In this document: one piece after another, positions 1-6,670 of the stretch
Numbering within the stretch: the stretch's first letter is position 1
How the letters are laid out: every line of letters begins with the position of its first letter
Assembly (NCBI GenBank): GCA_002341815.1
Contig: DDOT01000005.1
Span: 327 to 11,172 of the forward strand
Source of the DNA: Thiobacillus sp. UBA2487
GTDB lineage: Bacteria; Pseudomonadota; Gammaproteobacteria; Burkholderiales; Sulfuriferulaceae
Length of the DNA: 10,846 nt
Reading direction: 5' to 3'
The notes under the pieces: model-generated
Database searches by the model: none
The model's input: the letters and a program-made list of their open reading frames with translations, nothing else
Told to the model about the DNA's origin: nothing
Position numbers and translations under genes: made by a program

Positions 1-423
1 CGAGGCCGGTGCAGCAGGTACTGAAGACTGCACATCATTCACATGCTCGTTCACCGGCCTGACTGATTCAACCGCTTCTTTAACCGGGTTGATCGTTGTC
101 TGTTGAGGCAGTACTGGCACAACCGCCGGTACGTCCTTACTGACCGGCGCCTGTGTGGCCGTCGCATGATTTGACATCACCGGCAAGGCCGGCGTCACCC
201 CGGGCGACTGCATTACCATAGCAGCAGCGGGCTGCAAGGTAACTGCCACTGGCTGATTGCCTCCGGCATGCAATATTGCGCCCGGCGCGTTTGACTTATC
301 CGGGCGCGGTGTCGAATCAAGCAGCAACGGCACCAGCAGCGCAACCAGCGCCAACCATAATACCGCACCAATCAGACGGCGTCTGGCAAGCTGACGGAAC
401 GCTGTTCGATCATCACCCCCCAT
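1..423 (-). CDS. dedD: DedD-like SPOR-family inner-membrane protein, partial (C-terminus outside window)
   Basis: This is the first 141 codons of an open frame that runs off the left edge without a stop. The protein begins MGGDDRTAFRQLARRR, a short basic cytoplasmic segment, followed by one hydrophobic helix at about residues 17-35. After that comes a low-complexity Pro/Ala/Val-rich stretch typical of a periplasmic linker. This layout (short cytoplasmic tail, single helix, long linker) fits DedD-type proteins, whose C-terminal SPOR domain binds denuded septal peptidoglycan during division. That domain would lie outside the window, so it cannot be confirmed. The start is 14 bases after the folC stop. 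An ATG at 436 is in a different frame. Position downstream of folC is where dedD sits in many beta- and gammaproteobacteria, often followed by cvpA and purF. The family name rests on context and topology, because the linker itself is not diagnostic. Confidence 0.72.
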   Translation of the reverse strand, partial: MGGDDRTAFRQLARRRLIGAVLWLALVALLVPLLLDSTPRPDKSNAPGAILHAGGNQPVAVTLQPAAAMVMQSPGVTPALPVMSNHATATQAPVSKDVPAVVPVLPQQTTINPVKEAVESVRPVNEHVNDVQSSVPAAPAS

Positions 424-437
424 TTGCAATGGCCATC

Positions 438-1703
438 TCAATTCTCGCCTTCATACTGCAAAATATCCGCGACGGTCAGGAAAGACCCAAATGCGACAAT
501 TCTATCATTCTCACCGGCTTGCTGACAGGCCAATTGCCAAGCATCAAGAACGGTGACGCATTCAACCGCTATTTTCCCGGCCGTTACCCTGATTTGTTGC
601 GCCAACCCGGCACCTGTGCCACCACGCTCCCCAGGCAATCCGGCCACAACCCAATGATCCACCACATCAACCATGGCAGCCACCACACCTGCCGCATCCT
701 TGTCCATCAACATGGCACAAACACCCCAGGTATGCCCAACAGCGGGGGAGTGTCGTAGCGAAGCCGCCAATGCCCGCGCGCCATGCGGGTTATGCGCCAC
801 ATCCACCCGACGTTCCGGCGCATCCCCCAAGCATTGATAGCGTCCGCGCAATCCGGCATTTATCAAGCCTTGCTGTAATGCCGTCAGCTCAACCGGTAAT
901 TTATCACCTAACGCACGTAATGCTGCTACCGCAGCGGCAGCATTACCAATTTGAAATACGCCACCCAACGTCGGGCGCGGCAGTACCAGTTCACCCCATC
1001 GGTCATGATAGCGCCACCAGACATCCCGATCATATTCAGCAATGGCATACCCATATTCTTTGCCCACCTGCCATTGCTGCGCACCAATCGACTGCCCATA
1101 CAACAGCAAACTGTTTGGTGGATGCGGATCGGCACAGATTGCCGGGCGATCTGTCCGGTAGATGCCCGCTTTTTCACGACCAATTTGCTCACGATTGTCG
1201 CCCAGATAAGCCACATGATCGATATCGACACTGGTGATCACGGCGCAATCTGCATCAAACAAATTCACCGCATCCAGTCTGCCACCCAACCCGACTTCCA
1301 GCACCAGCACATCGAGCTTGGCTCGACAGTACAACCACATGGCAGCCAAGGTGGTAAATTCAAAATAGGTCAGGGAAATATCATCGCGCGCCTGTTCAAC
1401 CACCGACAGCGCTTCAATCAAATCATCGTCAGCAACGTCTTGCCCCTGAATGCGCACCCGCTCGTTGAAGCGCAATAAATGCGGCGAGGTATACAATCCA
1501 ACCCGATAACCGGACGCCAACAAACATGCTTCAAGAAACGCACACACTGAGCCTTTTCCGTTCGTGCCGCCCACTGTTATCACGCGCATAGGCAACACAT
1601 TCGGCAGGCACCGCTGCGCCACTTGAGCGATTCGCACCAGCCCCAAATCAATGCCAACCGGATGTAATCGCTCAAGCTTGGCGAGCCAGTCGTTCAGGAT
1701 CAT
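438..1703 (-). CDS. folC: Bifunctional dihydrofolate synthase / folylpolyglutamate synthase
   Basis: The 421-residue cytoplasmic ligase adds glutamate to dihydropteroate and then to reduced folates, using ATP. The length is normal for bacterial FolC. Visible Mur-ligase-type motifs are the P-loop GTNGKGS (residues 46-52), TSPHL (72-76), the LEVGLGGRLDAVN stretch (about 135-147), DIDH (160-163), REKAGI with the lysine that is usually carbamylated (K178), and DVAHNPHGA (301-309) in the C-terminal domain. The start ATG shares one base with the accD stop (TGATG), so translation is probably coupled to accD. accD-folC-dedD is a common gene order. The frame is intact with no missing motif. Whether the enzyme has both activities cannot be settled from sequence alone; a single folC gene in a proteobacterium usually does both. 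Confidence 0.96.
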   Translation of the reverse strand: MILNDWLAKLERLHPVGIDLGLVRIAQVAQRCLPNVLPMRVITVGGTNGKGSVCAFLEACLLASGYRVGLYTSPHLLRFNERVRIQGQDVADDDLIEALSVVEQARDDISLTYFEFTTLAAMWLYCRAKLDVLVLEVGLGGRLDAVNLFDADCAVITSVDIDHVAYLGDNREQIGREKAGIYRTDRPAICADPHPPNSLLLYGQSIGAQQWQVGKEYGYAIAEYDRDVWWRYHDRWGELVLPRPTLGGVFQIGNAAAAVAALRALGDKLPVELTALQQGLINAGLRGRYQCLGDAPERRVDVAHNPHGARALAASLRHSPAVGHTWGVCAMLMDKDAAGVVAAMVDVVDHWVVAGLPGERGGTGAGLAQQIRVTAGKIAVECVTVLDAWQLACQQAGENDRIVAFGSFLTVADILQYEGEN

Positions 1704-2572
1704 CAGGCAACAGCGGGTTGGTGCATCATCATAGCCAGCAAGCCCGCTAAACGCTCGCGCAACTCGCGTCGGTCAATTACCAAATCAACCGCCCCATGTT
1801 CCAGCAGAAATTCCGAGCGCTGAAATCCTTCCGGCAGGGTTTCGCGCACCGTCTGCTCAATCACACGCGGACCGGCAAACCCAATCAGAGCACGCGGTTC
1901 GGCAATGATCACATCACCCAGCATGGCGAAACTCGCTGACACCCCGCCCATGGTTGGGTCAGTCAACACAGAAATATAAGGCAAACCGGCCTCAGCCAAA
2001 CGCGTTAGCGCAGCGCTGGTCTTGGCCATTTGCATGAGAGAAAACAAGCCTTCCTGCATGCGCGCGCCGCCGCTGGCAGCAACGCTGACAAACGGGATAT
2101 GGTGTTGCAGGCTGACCTCTACACCACGTACAAAACGTTCGCCCACCACTGCGCCCATCGACCCACCCATGAACTTGAATTCAAACGCGGCCGCCACCAA
2201 TGGAACGTTGTAAACCCGTCCCCGCATCACAATCAGCGCATCTGTCTCATGGGTATCACGCTGGGCATCCAGCAAACGATCGGTATATTTTTTGGTATCT
2301 TTGAAGCGCAAGGTATCAACCGGAGTCACATCTTGGCCAATTTCCACCCGATCCGCTTCGTCCAGCAACATATCCAAACGTTGTCTGGCACCTACCCGAT
2401 GATGATGATCGCATTTAGGACAAACATGCAGGTTACGTTCAAGATCGGCGCAATACAACACGGTATCGCAAGCACTGCATTTACTCCACAAACCTTCTGG
2501 CACCACTTTTTTTGTATCGTCTGCCATGCGTCGATTGATTTTCGGCCGCAGGATTTTTTGAAACCAACTCAT
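1703..2572 (-). CDS. accD: Acetyl-CoA carboxylase carboxyltransferase subunit beta
   Basis: This subunit pairs with AccA to move the carboxyl group from carboxybiotin on AccB to acetyl-CoA, giving malonyl-CoA for fatty-acid synthesis. The protein is 289 residues, close to the family norm. The N-terminal zinc ribbon is complete: C32, C35, C51 and C54. The crotonase-fold core shows GGSMG (136-140), SGGARMQEG (167-175), [11 protein letters not shown] (206-216) and GFAGPRVI (231-238). I chose the ATG at 2572 because the product then begins [11 protein letters not shown], as AccD proteins usually do, and AAAGGG lies 8 bases upstream. The frame stays open to an upstream start at 2674, but that would add 34 residues overlapping trpA and unlike AccD. 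The gene starts 13 bases after the trpA stop and overlaps folC by one base. Confidence 0.97.
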   Translation of the reverse strand: MSWFQKILRPKINRRMADDTKKVVPEGLWSKCSACDTVLYCADLERNLHVCPKCDHHHRVGARQRLDMLLDEADRVEIGQDVTPVDTLRFKDTKKYTDRLLDAQRDTHETDALIVMRGRVYNVPLVAAAFEFKFMGGSMGAVVGERFVRGVEVSLQHHIPFVSVAASGGARMQEGLFSLMQMAKTSAALTRLAEAGLPYISVLTDPTMGGVSASFAMLGDVIIAEPRALIGFAGPRVIEQTVRETLPEGFQRSEFLLEHGAVDLVIDRRELRERLAGLLAMMMHQPAVA

Positions 2573-2580
2573 GCAACACG

Positions 2581-2586
2581 CCCTTT
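2581..2586 (-). promoter_or_regulatory. accD ribosome binding site
   Basis: AAAGGG on the minus strand, 8 bases before the ATG at 2572. It touches the trpA stop codon (2586-2588) and supports the shorter accD start over the in-frame start at 2674. Confidence 0.55.
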
Positions 2587-3386
2587 CATGGCTTGCCGGC
2601 GTCGAGCGCCGAGCGTATACCTCCCACGAACTCATCCAGCCGGGTGAGTATCTGGTCGGATGGTGACTGTTCAATCATTTCAATAATACGGCTACCAATA
2701 ACCACCGCATCAGCAAACCGGGCAATACGTTGCGCCGTTTCCGCATCACGAATGCCAAAGCCGACCCCAACCGGTAGCCGGCATAAATTACGAATCACCG
2801 GCACACGAGCCTCAACCTCGTTCAAATCCATCTGATTTGAGCCGGTTACCCCTTTCAGCGAAACATAGTACACAAAACCGCTGGCCCGTTGAGCAATCAA
2901 CTGCATACGCTGACCCGTGGTGGTCGGCGACAGCAAAAAAATCATATCCAGACCATGCACTGCCATGATGTCGTGTGGCGCTTCTTCGGGTGGGATATCT
3001 ACCAGCAAGACCCCATCAACTCCGGCAACAGAGGCCAATCCGGCGAATGTCTCATAACCCATTCGCTCCACCGGATTTGCATATCCCATCAACACCACTG
3101 GCGTGTGCGAATCCTGCTGACGAAACCCTGCCACCATGTCCAGCACTTGACGCAACGAAACGCCATGCGCCAATGCTCGTTCTGTGGCTCGCTGAATGGC
3201 AGGGCCATCCGCCATTGGATCAGAAAATGGCACACCCAACTCCAACACATCAGCACCGGATGCCACCAATTGATGCATCATGGCCACGGTCATCTGCGGA
3301 TTCGGGTCTCCCGCTGTAATATAGGGCACCAATGCCACGCGCTTACGCGCTTTCAATTCAGCAAACGTCTGTTTAAGTCGACTCAT
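2586..3386 (-). CDS. trpA: Tryptophan synthase alpha chain
   Basis: The alpha subunit cleaves indole-3-glycerol phosphate to indole and glyceraldehyde 3-phosphate; indole passes through the tunnel to TrpB. The protein is 266 residues, a TIM barrel of usual length. The catalytic residues fall at the classical positions: E49 in [10 protein letters not shown] and D60 in DPMADGP. The phosphate-binding segments GVGFGI (207-212) and GS (231-232) are present, as is the SPTTT loop (153-157). The start at 3386 gives [12 protein letters not shown], the usual N-terminus, with GGGAG five bases upstream. GTG at 3401 and ATG at 3398 are also in frame and would overlap the trpB stop, so a coupled start there is possible but adds only five atypical residues. 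accD follows after 13 bases. Confidence 0.96.
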   Translation of the reverse strand: MSRLKQTFAELKARKRVALVPYITAGDPNPQMTVAMMHQLVASGADVLELGVPFSDPMADGPAIQRATERALAHGVSLRQVLDMVAGFRQQDSHTPVVLMGYANPVERMGYETFAGLASVAGVDGVLLVDIPPEEAPHDIMAVHGLDMIFLLSPTTTGQRMQLIAQRASGFVYYVSLKGVTGSNQMDLNEVEARVPVIRNLCRLPVGVGFGIRDAETAQRIARFADAVVIGSRIIEMIEQSPSDQILTRLDEFVGGIRSALDAGKP

Positions 3387-3391
3387 TCCGG

Positions 3392-3396
3392 CTCCC
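3392..3396 (-). promoter_or_regulatory. trpA ribosome binding site
   Basis: GGGAG on the minus strand, five bases before the ATG at 3386 and just after the trpB stop. It decides in favour of the 3386 start rather than the in-frame GTG/ATG pair at 3401/3398. Confidence 0.55.
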
Positions 3397-3397
3397 A

Positions 3398-4597
3398 TCA
3401 CAGCGTGATTCCAGCCAGTTGCGCAACGGTGTTGATGTCCTTATCACCACGCCCTGACAAATTAACCAGCAAAATTTGATCTTTATCCATGGCAGGCGCC
3501 AACTTGACGGCATGCGCCAGCGCATGACTTGATTCGAGTGCCGGAATGATCCCCTCATAACGACACAAATCATGGAAAGCGCGCATGGCTTCATCGTCAG
3601 TGGCCGCCACATATTCGGCCCGCCCGGTATCTTTCAACCACGCATGTTCCGGTCCCACGCCAGGATAATCCAGCCCGGCCGATACTGAATGTGTTTCAAT
3701 AATCTGGCCGTTCTCATCTTGCATGAGATAACTGCGGAAACCATGTAAAACACCAGGTCTTCCCGCCGATAGCGGCGCAGCATGGCGCCCACTATTCAAA
3801 CCATCGCCACCGGCCTCTACACCGATCAAACGCACATGCTCATACGATAAATAAGGGTGAAAAATACCAATTGCATTCGATCCGCCGCCAACACAGGCAA
3901 TCACAGCATCCGGTTGACGCCCTGCCAACTCCGGCATTTGCGTCAAACACTCCATCCCGATCACTGACTGAAAATCACGCACCATCATTGGGTAAGGGTG
4001 CGGACCGGCAGCCGTCCCCAAAATGTAAAATGTATCCGCCACATGGGTAACCCAATCCCGCATTGCCTCATTCAACGCATCTTTCAAGGTACGCGACCCT
4101 GAGGAAACCGGTACCACATTCGCGCCTAACAGTTTCATGCGATACACATTGGGCGATTGACGCACCACATCATCCGCCCCCATATACACCACACACGCCA
4201 TTCCGTATCGAGCCGCCACGGTGGCGGTGGCTACACCGTGCTGACCGGCCCCCGTTTCAGCAATAACGCGCTTCTTACCCATGCGACGAGCCAACAGCGC
4301 CTGTCCGATCGTATTATTGATTTTGTGCGCACCAGTATGATTCAAATCCTCGCGTTTCAGATAGATTTGCGCGCCACCCAACAATTCTGACCAACGTCGC
4401 GCATGATAAACCGGGCTGGGGCGTCCAACGTAGTGACGTAACTCATGATGAAACTCTGCCATGAATTGCGTGTCCTGACGTGCGCGCTCATATTCGTCAC
4501 GCAATTCGTCCAGCGCTGCCATCAGGGTTTCGGCGACAAAAATCCCGCCATACGGGCCAAAACGACCATGTTCATCAGGAAATTTCGTCAAATGCAT
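3398..4597 (-). CDS. trpB: Tryptophan synthase beta chain
   Basis: This PLP enzyme condenses indole with L-serine to give tryptophan. The protein is 399 residues, normal for TrpB1. Key features are K92 in the GAHKINN motif (Schiff-base lysine), E114 in ETGAGQHG (catalytic acid), the GGGSN phosphate loop (237-241) that binds the PLP phosphate, and E355 in LESSHA. The start at 4597 gives [18 protein letters not shown], the expected N-terminus, and GGGG lies 6 bases upstream. The same frame reaches back to 4678, but that would add 27 unrelated residues lying wholly within trpF. With the chosen start the gene still overlaps the trpF 3' end by 23 bases. The spacing to trpA indicates coupled, roughly equimolar synthesis, as expected for the alpha2-beta2 complex. 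Confidence 0.97.
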   Translation of the reverse strand: MHLTKFPDEHGRFGPYGGIFVAETLMAALDELRDEYERARQDTQFMAEFHHELRHYVGRPSPVYHARRWSELLGGAQIYLKREDLNHTGAHKINNTIGQALLARRMGKKRVIAETGAGQHGVATATVAARYGMACVVYMGADDVVRQSPNVYRMKLLGANVVPVSSGSRTLKDALNEAMRDWVTHVADTFYILGTAAGPHPYPMMVRDFQSVIGMECLTQMPELAGRQPDAVIACVGGGSNAIGIFHPYLSYEHVRLIGVEAGGDGLNSGRHAAPLSAGRPGVLHGFRSYLMQDENGQIIETHSVSAGLDYPGVGPEHAWLKDTGRAEYVAATDDEAMRAFHDLCRYEGIIPALESSHALAHAVKLAPAMDKDQILLVNLSGRGDKDINTVAQLAGITL

Positions 4598-5231
4598 GCT
4601 TAACCCCAATAATAAATTCAGTGATTTTGCCCGCGTCCTTAACACCCTTGCTCCGCTCAACGCCACTGGATACATCAACCGCCCAAGGGTTTACGCGACG
4701 AACGGCTTCGGCGACATTGGATGCATCTAAACCACCAGACAAGATCAGCGGCATGTCAATTCCGGATGGGATCAGTGACCAGTCAAAGGTTTTGCCAGTA
4801 CCGCCGGCATGCCCATCTACCCACGCATCCAGCAACAACCCGCGAGCACCGGCGTAATCGGAAGCGTATTGTAGCAAATTCAGACCGGCCTGTACGCGAA
4901 CAGCCTTAATCCATGGACGTCCAAATTGTCGACAATAGTCAGCCGACTCGTTGCCATGAAATTGCAGAAGATCGGGTTGGACATACTGTACGAACTCATG
5001 TACGTGCTGCACATCTGCATCCACAAACAACGCCACCACACTAACGAACGGCGGCAATGCATCGGCAATGGCACGGGCTTGTGCAATAGAGACATGGCGA
5101 GGGCTGGGCGCATAGCTCACCAGACCAATAGCATCTGCGCCGGCATGCGCCGCGCAGGAAGCCATTTCAGGGTCTGTCAGGCCGCAAATTTTGATGCGAG
5201 GAGTCATATCAGACATGGGCAGGTTAACCAT
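4575..5231 (-). CDS. trpF: Phosphoribosylanthranilate isomerase
   Basis: TrpF converts N-(5-phosphoribosyl)anthranilate to CdRP, the third step after chorismate in tryptophan synthesis. The TIM-barrel protein is 218 residues from this start. Visible motifs: KICGLT (residues 14-19) with the catalytic general base C16, SPRHV (43-47), LQFHG (89-93), catalytic acid D135 in LLLDAWVDG, and the phosphate-binding GGLDASNV (167-174) and VDVSSGVE (185-192) loops. The ATG at 5231 overlaps the truA stop by 8 bases. ATGs at 5216 and 5207 are in frame and would give an N-terminus closer to typical TrpF; none has a clear ribosome binding site, so the start is uncertain by up to eight residues. It is a stand-alone trpF, not fused to trpC. 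trpE, trpG, trpD and trpC are not in the window. Confidence 0.95.
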   Translation of the reverse strand: MVNLPMSDMTPRIKICGLTDPEMASCAAHAGADAIGLVSYAPSPRHVSIAQARAIADALPPFVSVVALFVDADVQHVHEFVQYVQPDLLQFHGNESADYCRQFGRPWIKAVRVQAGLNLLQYASDYAGARGLLLDAWVDGHAGGTGKTFDWSLIPSGIDMPLILSGGLDASNVAEAVRRVNPWAVDVSSGVERSKGVKDAGKITEFIIGVKHAFDEIS

Positions 5232-6054
5232 CGGTCATGCGGACAGACAAGGCATCCCGCCCGGGCACCGACAAGCCCGATAATCGCCACGGATCAACAC
5301 CGATGGGTAGCGCCCATTGTTCAGGATATTGCACATGACACAAATGCAAACCGGCTGCAACCACTGTTGGCCCGGCTCGCACACGATCCCGCGCCGCCAG
5401 CACGCTGTCTATCCAATCGATCGGTTGTTTGCCACGACCAATACATAACAGGGTTCCCACGATATTTCGCACCATATGATGTAAAAATGCGTTCGCGGTG
5501 AATTCGAACAAAACCTGCTCCCCTTCACGCCGGACCCGTGCATACTGCAAATGGCGCACAGGAGAATGTGCCTGGCAATCCGCACCCCGAAACGAACTAA
5601 AATCGTGCTTGCCAAGTAAACAATCAGCCGCTTGTTGCATGGCATCAACATCCAAAATGCCATGATACCATCCCGTGCGACCACTATTCAGGCCGGGGCG
5701 CACCGGGTGATTCAACAATACATAGCGATAACTACGACTCAGGGCACTAAATCGAGCATGAAATGCAGGCTCAACCGCTCGCGCCCATTGCACAACAACG
5801 GTATCAGGCAAAAATGCATTCACCCCGCGCACCCAAGCCGTCAACGGCCGATTGACCGGCGCATCAAAATGCACCACCTGCGCGCTGGCATGCACACCGG
5901 CATCCGTGCGACCCGCTGCCGTTACCTCGATGCGACGCCCGGCAATCTGCTCAAGCGCCGCTTCCAGCCTGCCTTGCACACTATCCCCTGTAACCTGCCG
6001 TTGCCAACCGCAGTAAGGCGTTCCATTGTATTCAACTCCCAGCGCAATGCGCAT
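5224..6054 (-). CDS. truA: tRNA pseudouridine(38-40) synthase
   Basis: TruA isomerises uridines 38, 39 and 40 in the anticodon stem-loop of tRNAs. The protein is 276 residues from the ATG at 6054. The catalytic aspartate is D51 in the AGRTDAGVHA motif, and RSYRY (107-111), HDFSSFRG (150-157) and FLHHMVRNIVG (190-200) are further family signatures. The frame extends 11 codons further upstream to 6087, but the product normally begins near MRIALGVEYNGT, and AGGA lies about 10 bases before the 6054 ATG. That start is only 4 bases after the stop of the upstream membrane-protein gene. The C-terminus runs some 15-20 residues past the last conserved block and ends by overlapping trpF. truA next to trpF is a familiar betaproteobacterial pairing. 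Confidence 0.96.
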   Translation of the reverse strand: MRIALGVEYNGTPYCGWQRQVTGDSVQGRLEAALEQIAGRRIEVTAAGRTDAGVHASAQVVHFDAPVNRPLTAWVRGVNAFLPDTVVVQWARAVEPAFHARFSALSRSYRYVLLNHPVRPGLNSGRTGWYHGILDVDAMQQAADCLLGKHDFSSFRGADCQAHSPVRHLQYARVRREGEQVLFEFTANAFLHHMVRNIVGTLLCIGRGKQPIDWIDSVLAARDRVRAGPTVVAAGLHLCHVQYPEQWALPIGVDPWRLSGLSVPGRDALSVRMTDG

Positions 6055-6058
6055 GGTT

Positions 6059-6670
6059 TCATATTCCTGCAGCAAACCATCCCCCAACCAGCATGCATAT
6101 TATATCGCTGGCAGAAAATCGATACGCCGGCAACACCAATTGCCCGGCCGTTTCTTGCACGTCATCATCGGCCTGCATCATGCCATGTAAACGTTGGCGC
6201 CAGTCCTGGGTGCTAAGTAATAACTGATCGGCATATTCCAGGGTCAGCCATAACCGAACTGCCACCCGCTCAACCGGCATACCCAGCCAACGCAATGGAT
6301 ACAGCACGCCACGCACACCAACCAACAGTTGAATACGGGAAAGGCTGGACATAACCACCGCCAGCGCCGCCAACAATGCTATCCAACGCCAACATGCAAT
6401 TGATGATGGCAGCCAGTCAAGACCGGACCACCCCTGTTCGGGCATCCCATGCGCGAACAATCCTGTGCTCCATATCAGCAGCAACAATACTCTCGTGCGT
6501 CGCAGGTAGCGCAAAAAATCGCCCCAACCGGTCATCCACAGCATCATCAATAACAACACGGACGACATCAGCAAACCTGCCGGCATCGCCCGATTGAGCC
6601 AAATCGCAAAAAACAGCCACAATATCAGCGCAGTGGCCGGATGCAGGGGCATGGCAACATGATGCTTCAT
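6059..6670 (-). CDS. CbiQ/EcfT-like multi-pass membrane protein, function unknown
   Basis: The 203-residue protein is very hydrophobic, with likely membrane segments near residues 12-26, 30-47, 60-75, 93-110 and 186-202. The stretch YPLRWLGMPVERVAVRLWLTLEYADQLL (in two pieces, residues 124-136 and 137-151) resembles the region of CbiQ/EcfT proteins that follows the last transmembrane helices and leads to the coupling helices. EcfT is the transmembrane coupler of energy-coupling-factor vitamin and metal transporters. However, I do not find the Ala-Arg-Gly/Ser motifs that EcfT uses to contact its ATPases, and no ATPase or S-component gene is in view. A true transport role is therefore doubtful. 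The ATG overlaps the fimV stop by four bases (ATGA); truA begins 4 bases after its stop. An alternative start is M7 at 6652. The family call is from pattern recall and is moderate only. Confidence 0.7.
   Translation of the reverse strand: MKHHVAMPLHPATALILWLFFAIWLNRAMPAGLLMSSVLLLMMLWMTGWGDFLRYLRRTRVLLLLIWSTGLFAHGMPEQGWSGLDWLPSSIACWRWIALLAALAVVMSSLSRIQLLVGVRGVLYPLRWLGMPVERVAVRLWLTLEYADQLLLSTQDWRQRLHGMMQADDDVQETAGQLVLPAYRFSASDIICMLVGGWFAAGI

Noticed and set aside
373..385. CAGACGGCGTCTG palindrome, resembling the neisserial DNA uptake core GCCGTCTGAA with its last base changed
   Set aside because: I found a single copy, inside dedD-like codons for the basic RRRLI stretch. A real uptake sequence would recur within a 10.8-kb window, so chance is more likely.
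276..758. Plus-strand open frame of 160 codons antisense to dedD and folC
   Set aside because: It lies opposite clearly coding minus-strand sequence and spans two genes. The product has no recognisable domain and is rich in His/Pro/Thr, as expected from antisense reading.
2030..2647. Plus-strand open frame of 205 codons antisense to accD/trpA
   Set aside because: It is fully opposite well-conserved accD codons, has no family motif and no ribosome binding site that stands out.
2889..3479. Plus-strand open frame of 196 codons antisense to trpA
   Set aside because: It is antisense to conserved catalytic sequence and reads as His/Cys-rich low-information protein.
5632..6216. Plus-strand open frame of 194 codons antisense to truA and the membrane-protein gene
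   Set aside because: It crosses a gene junction on the other strand and shows no domain; treated as a shadow.
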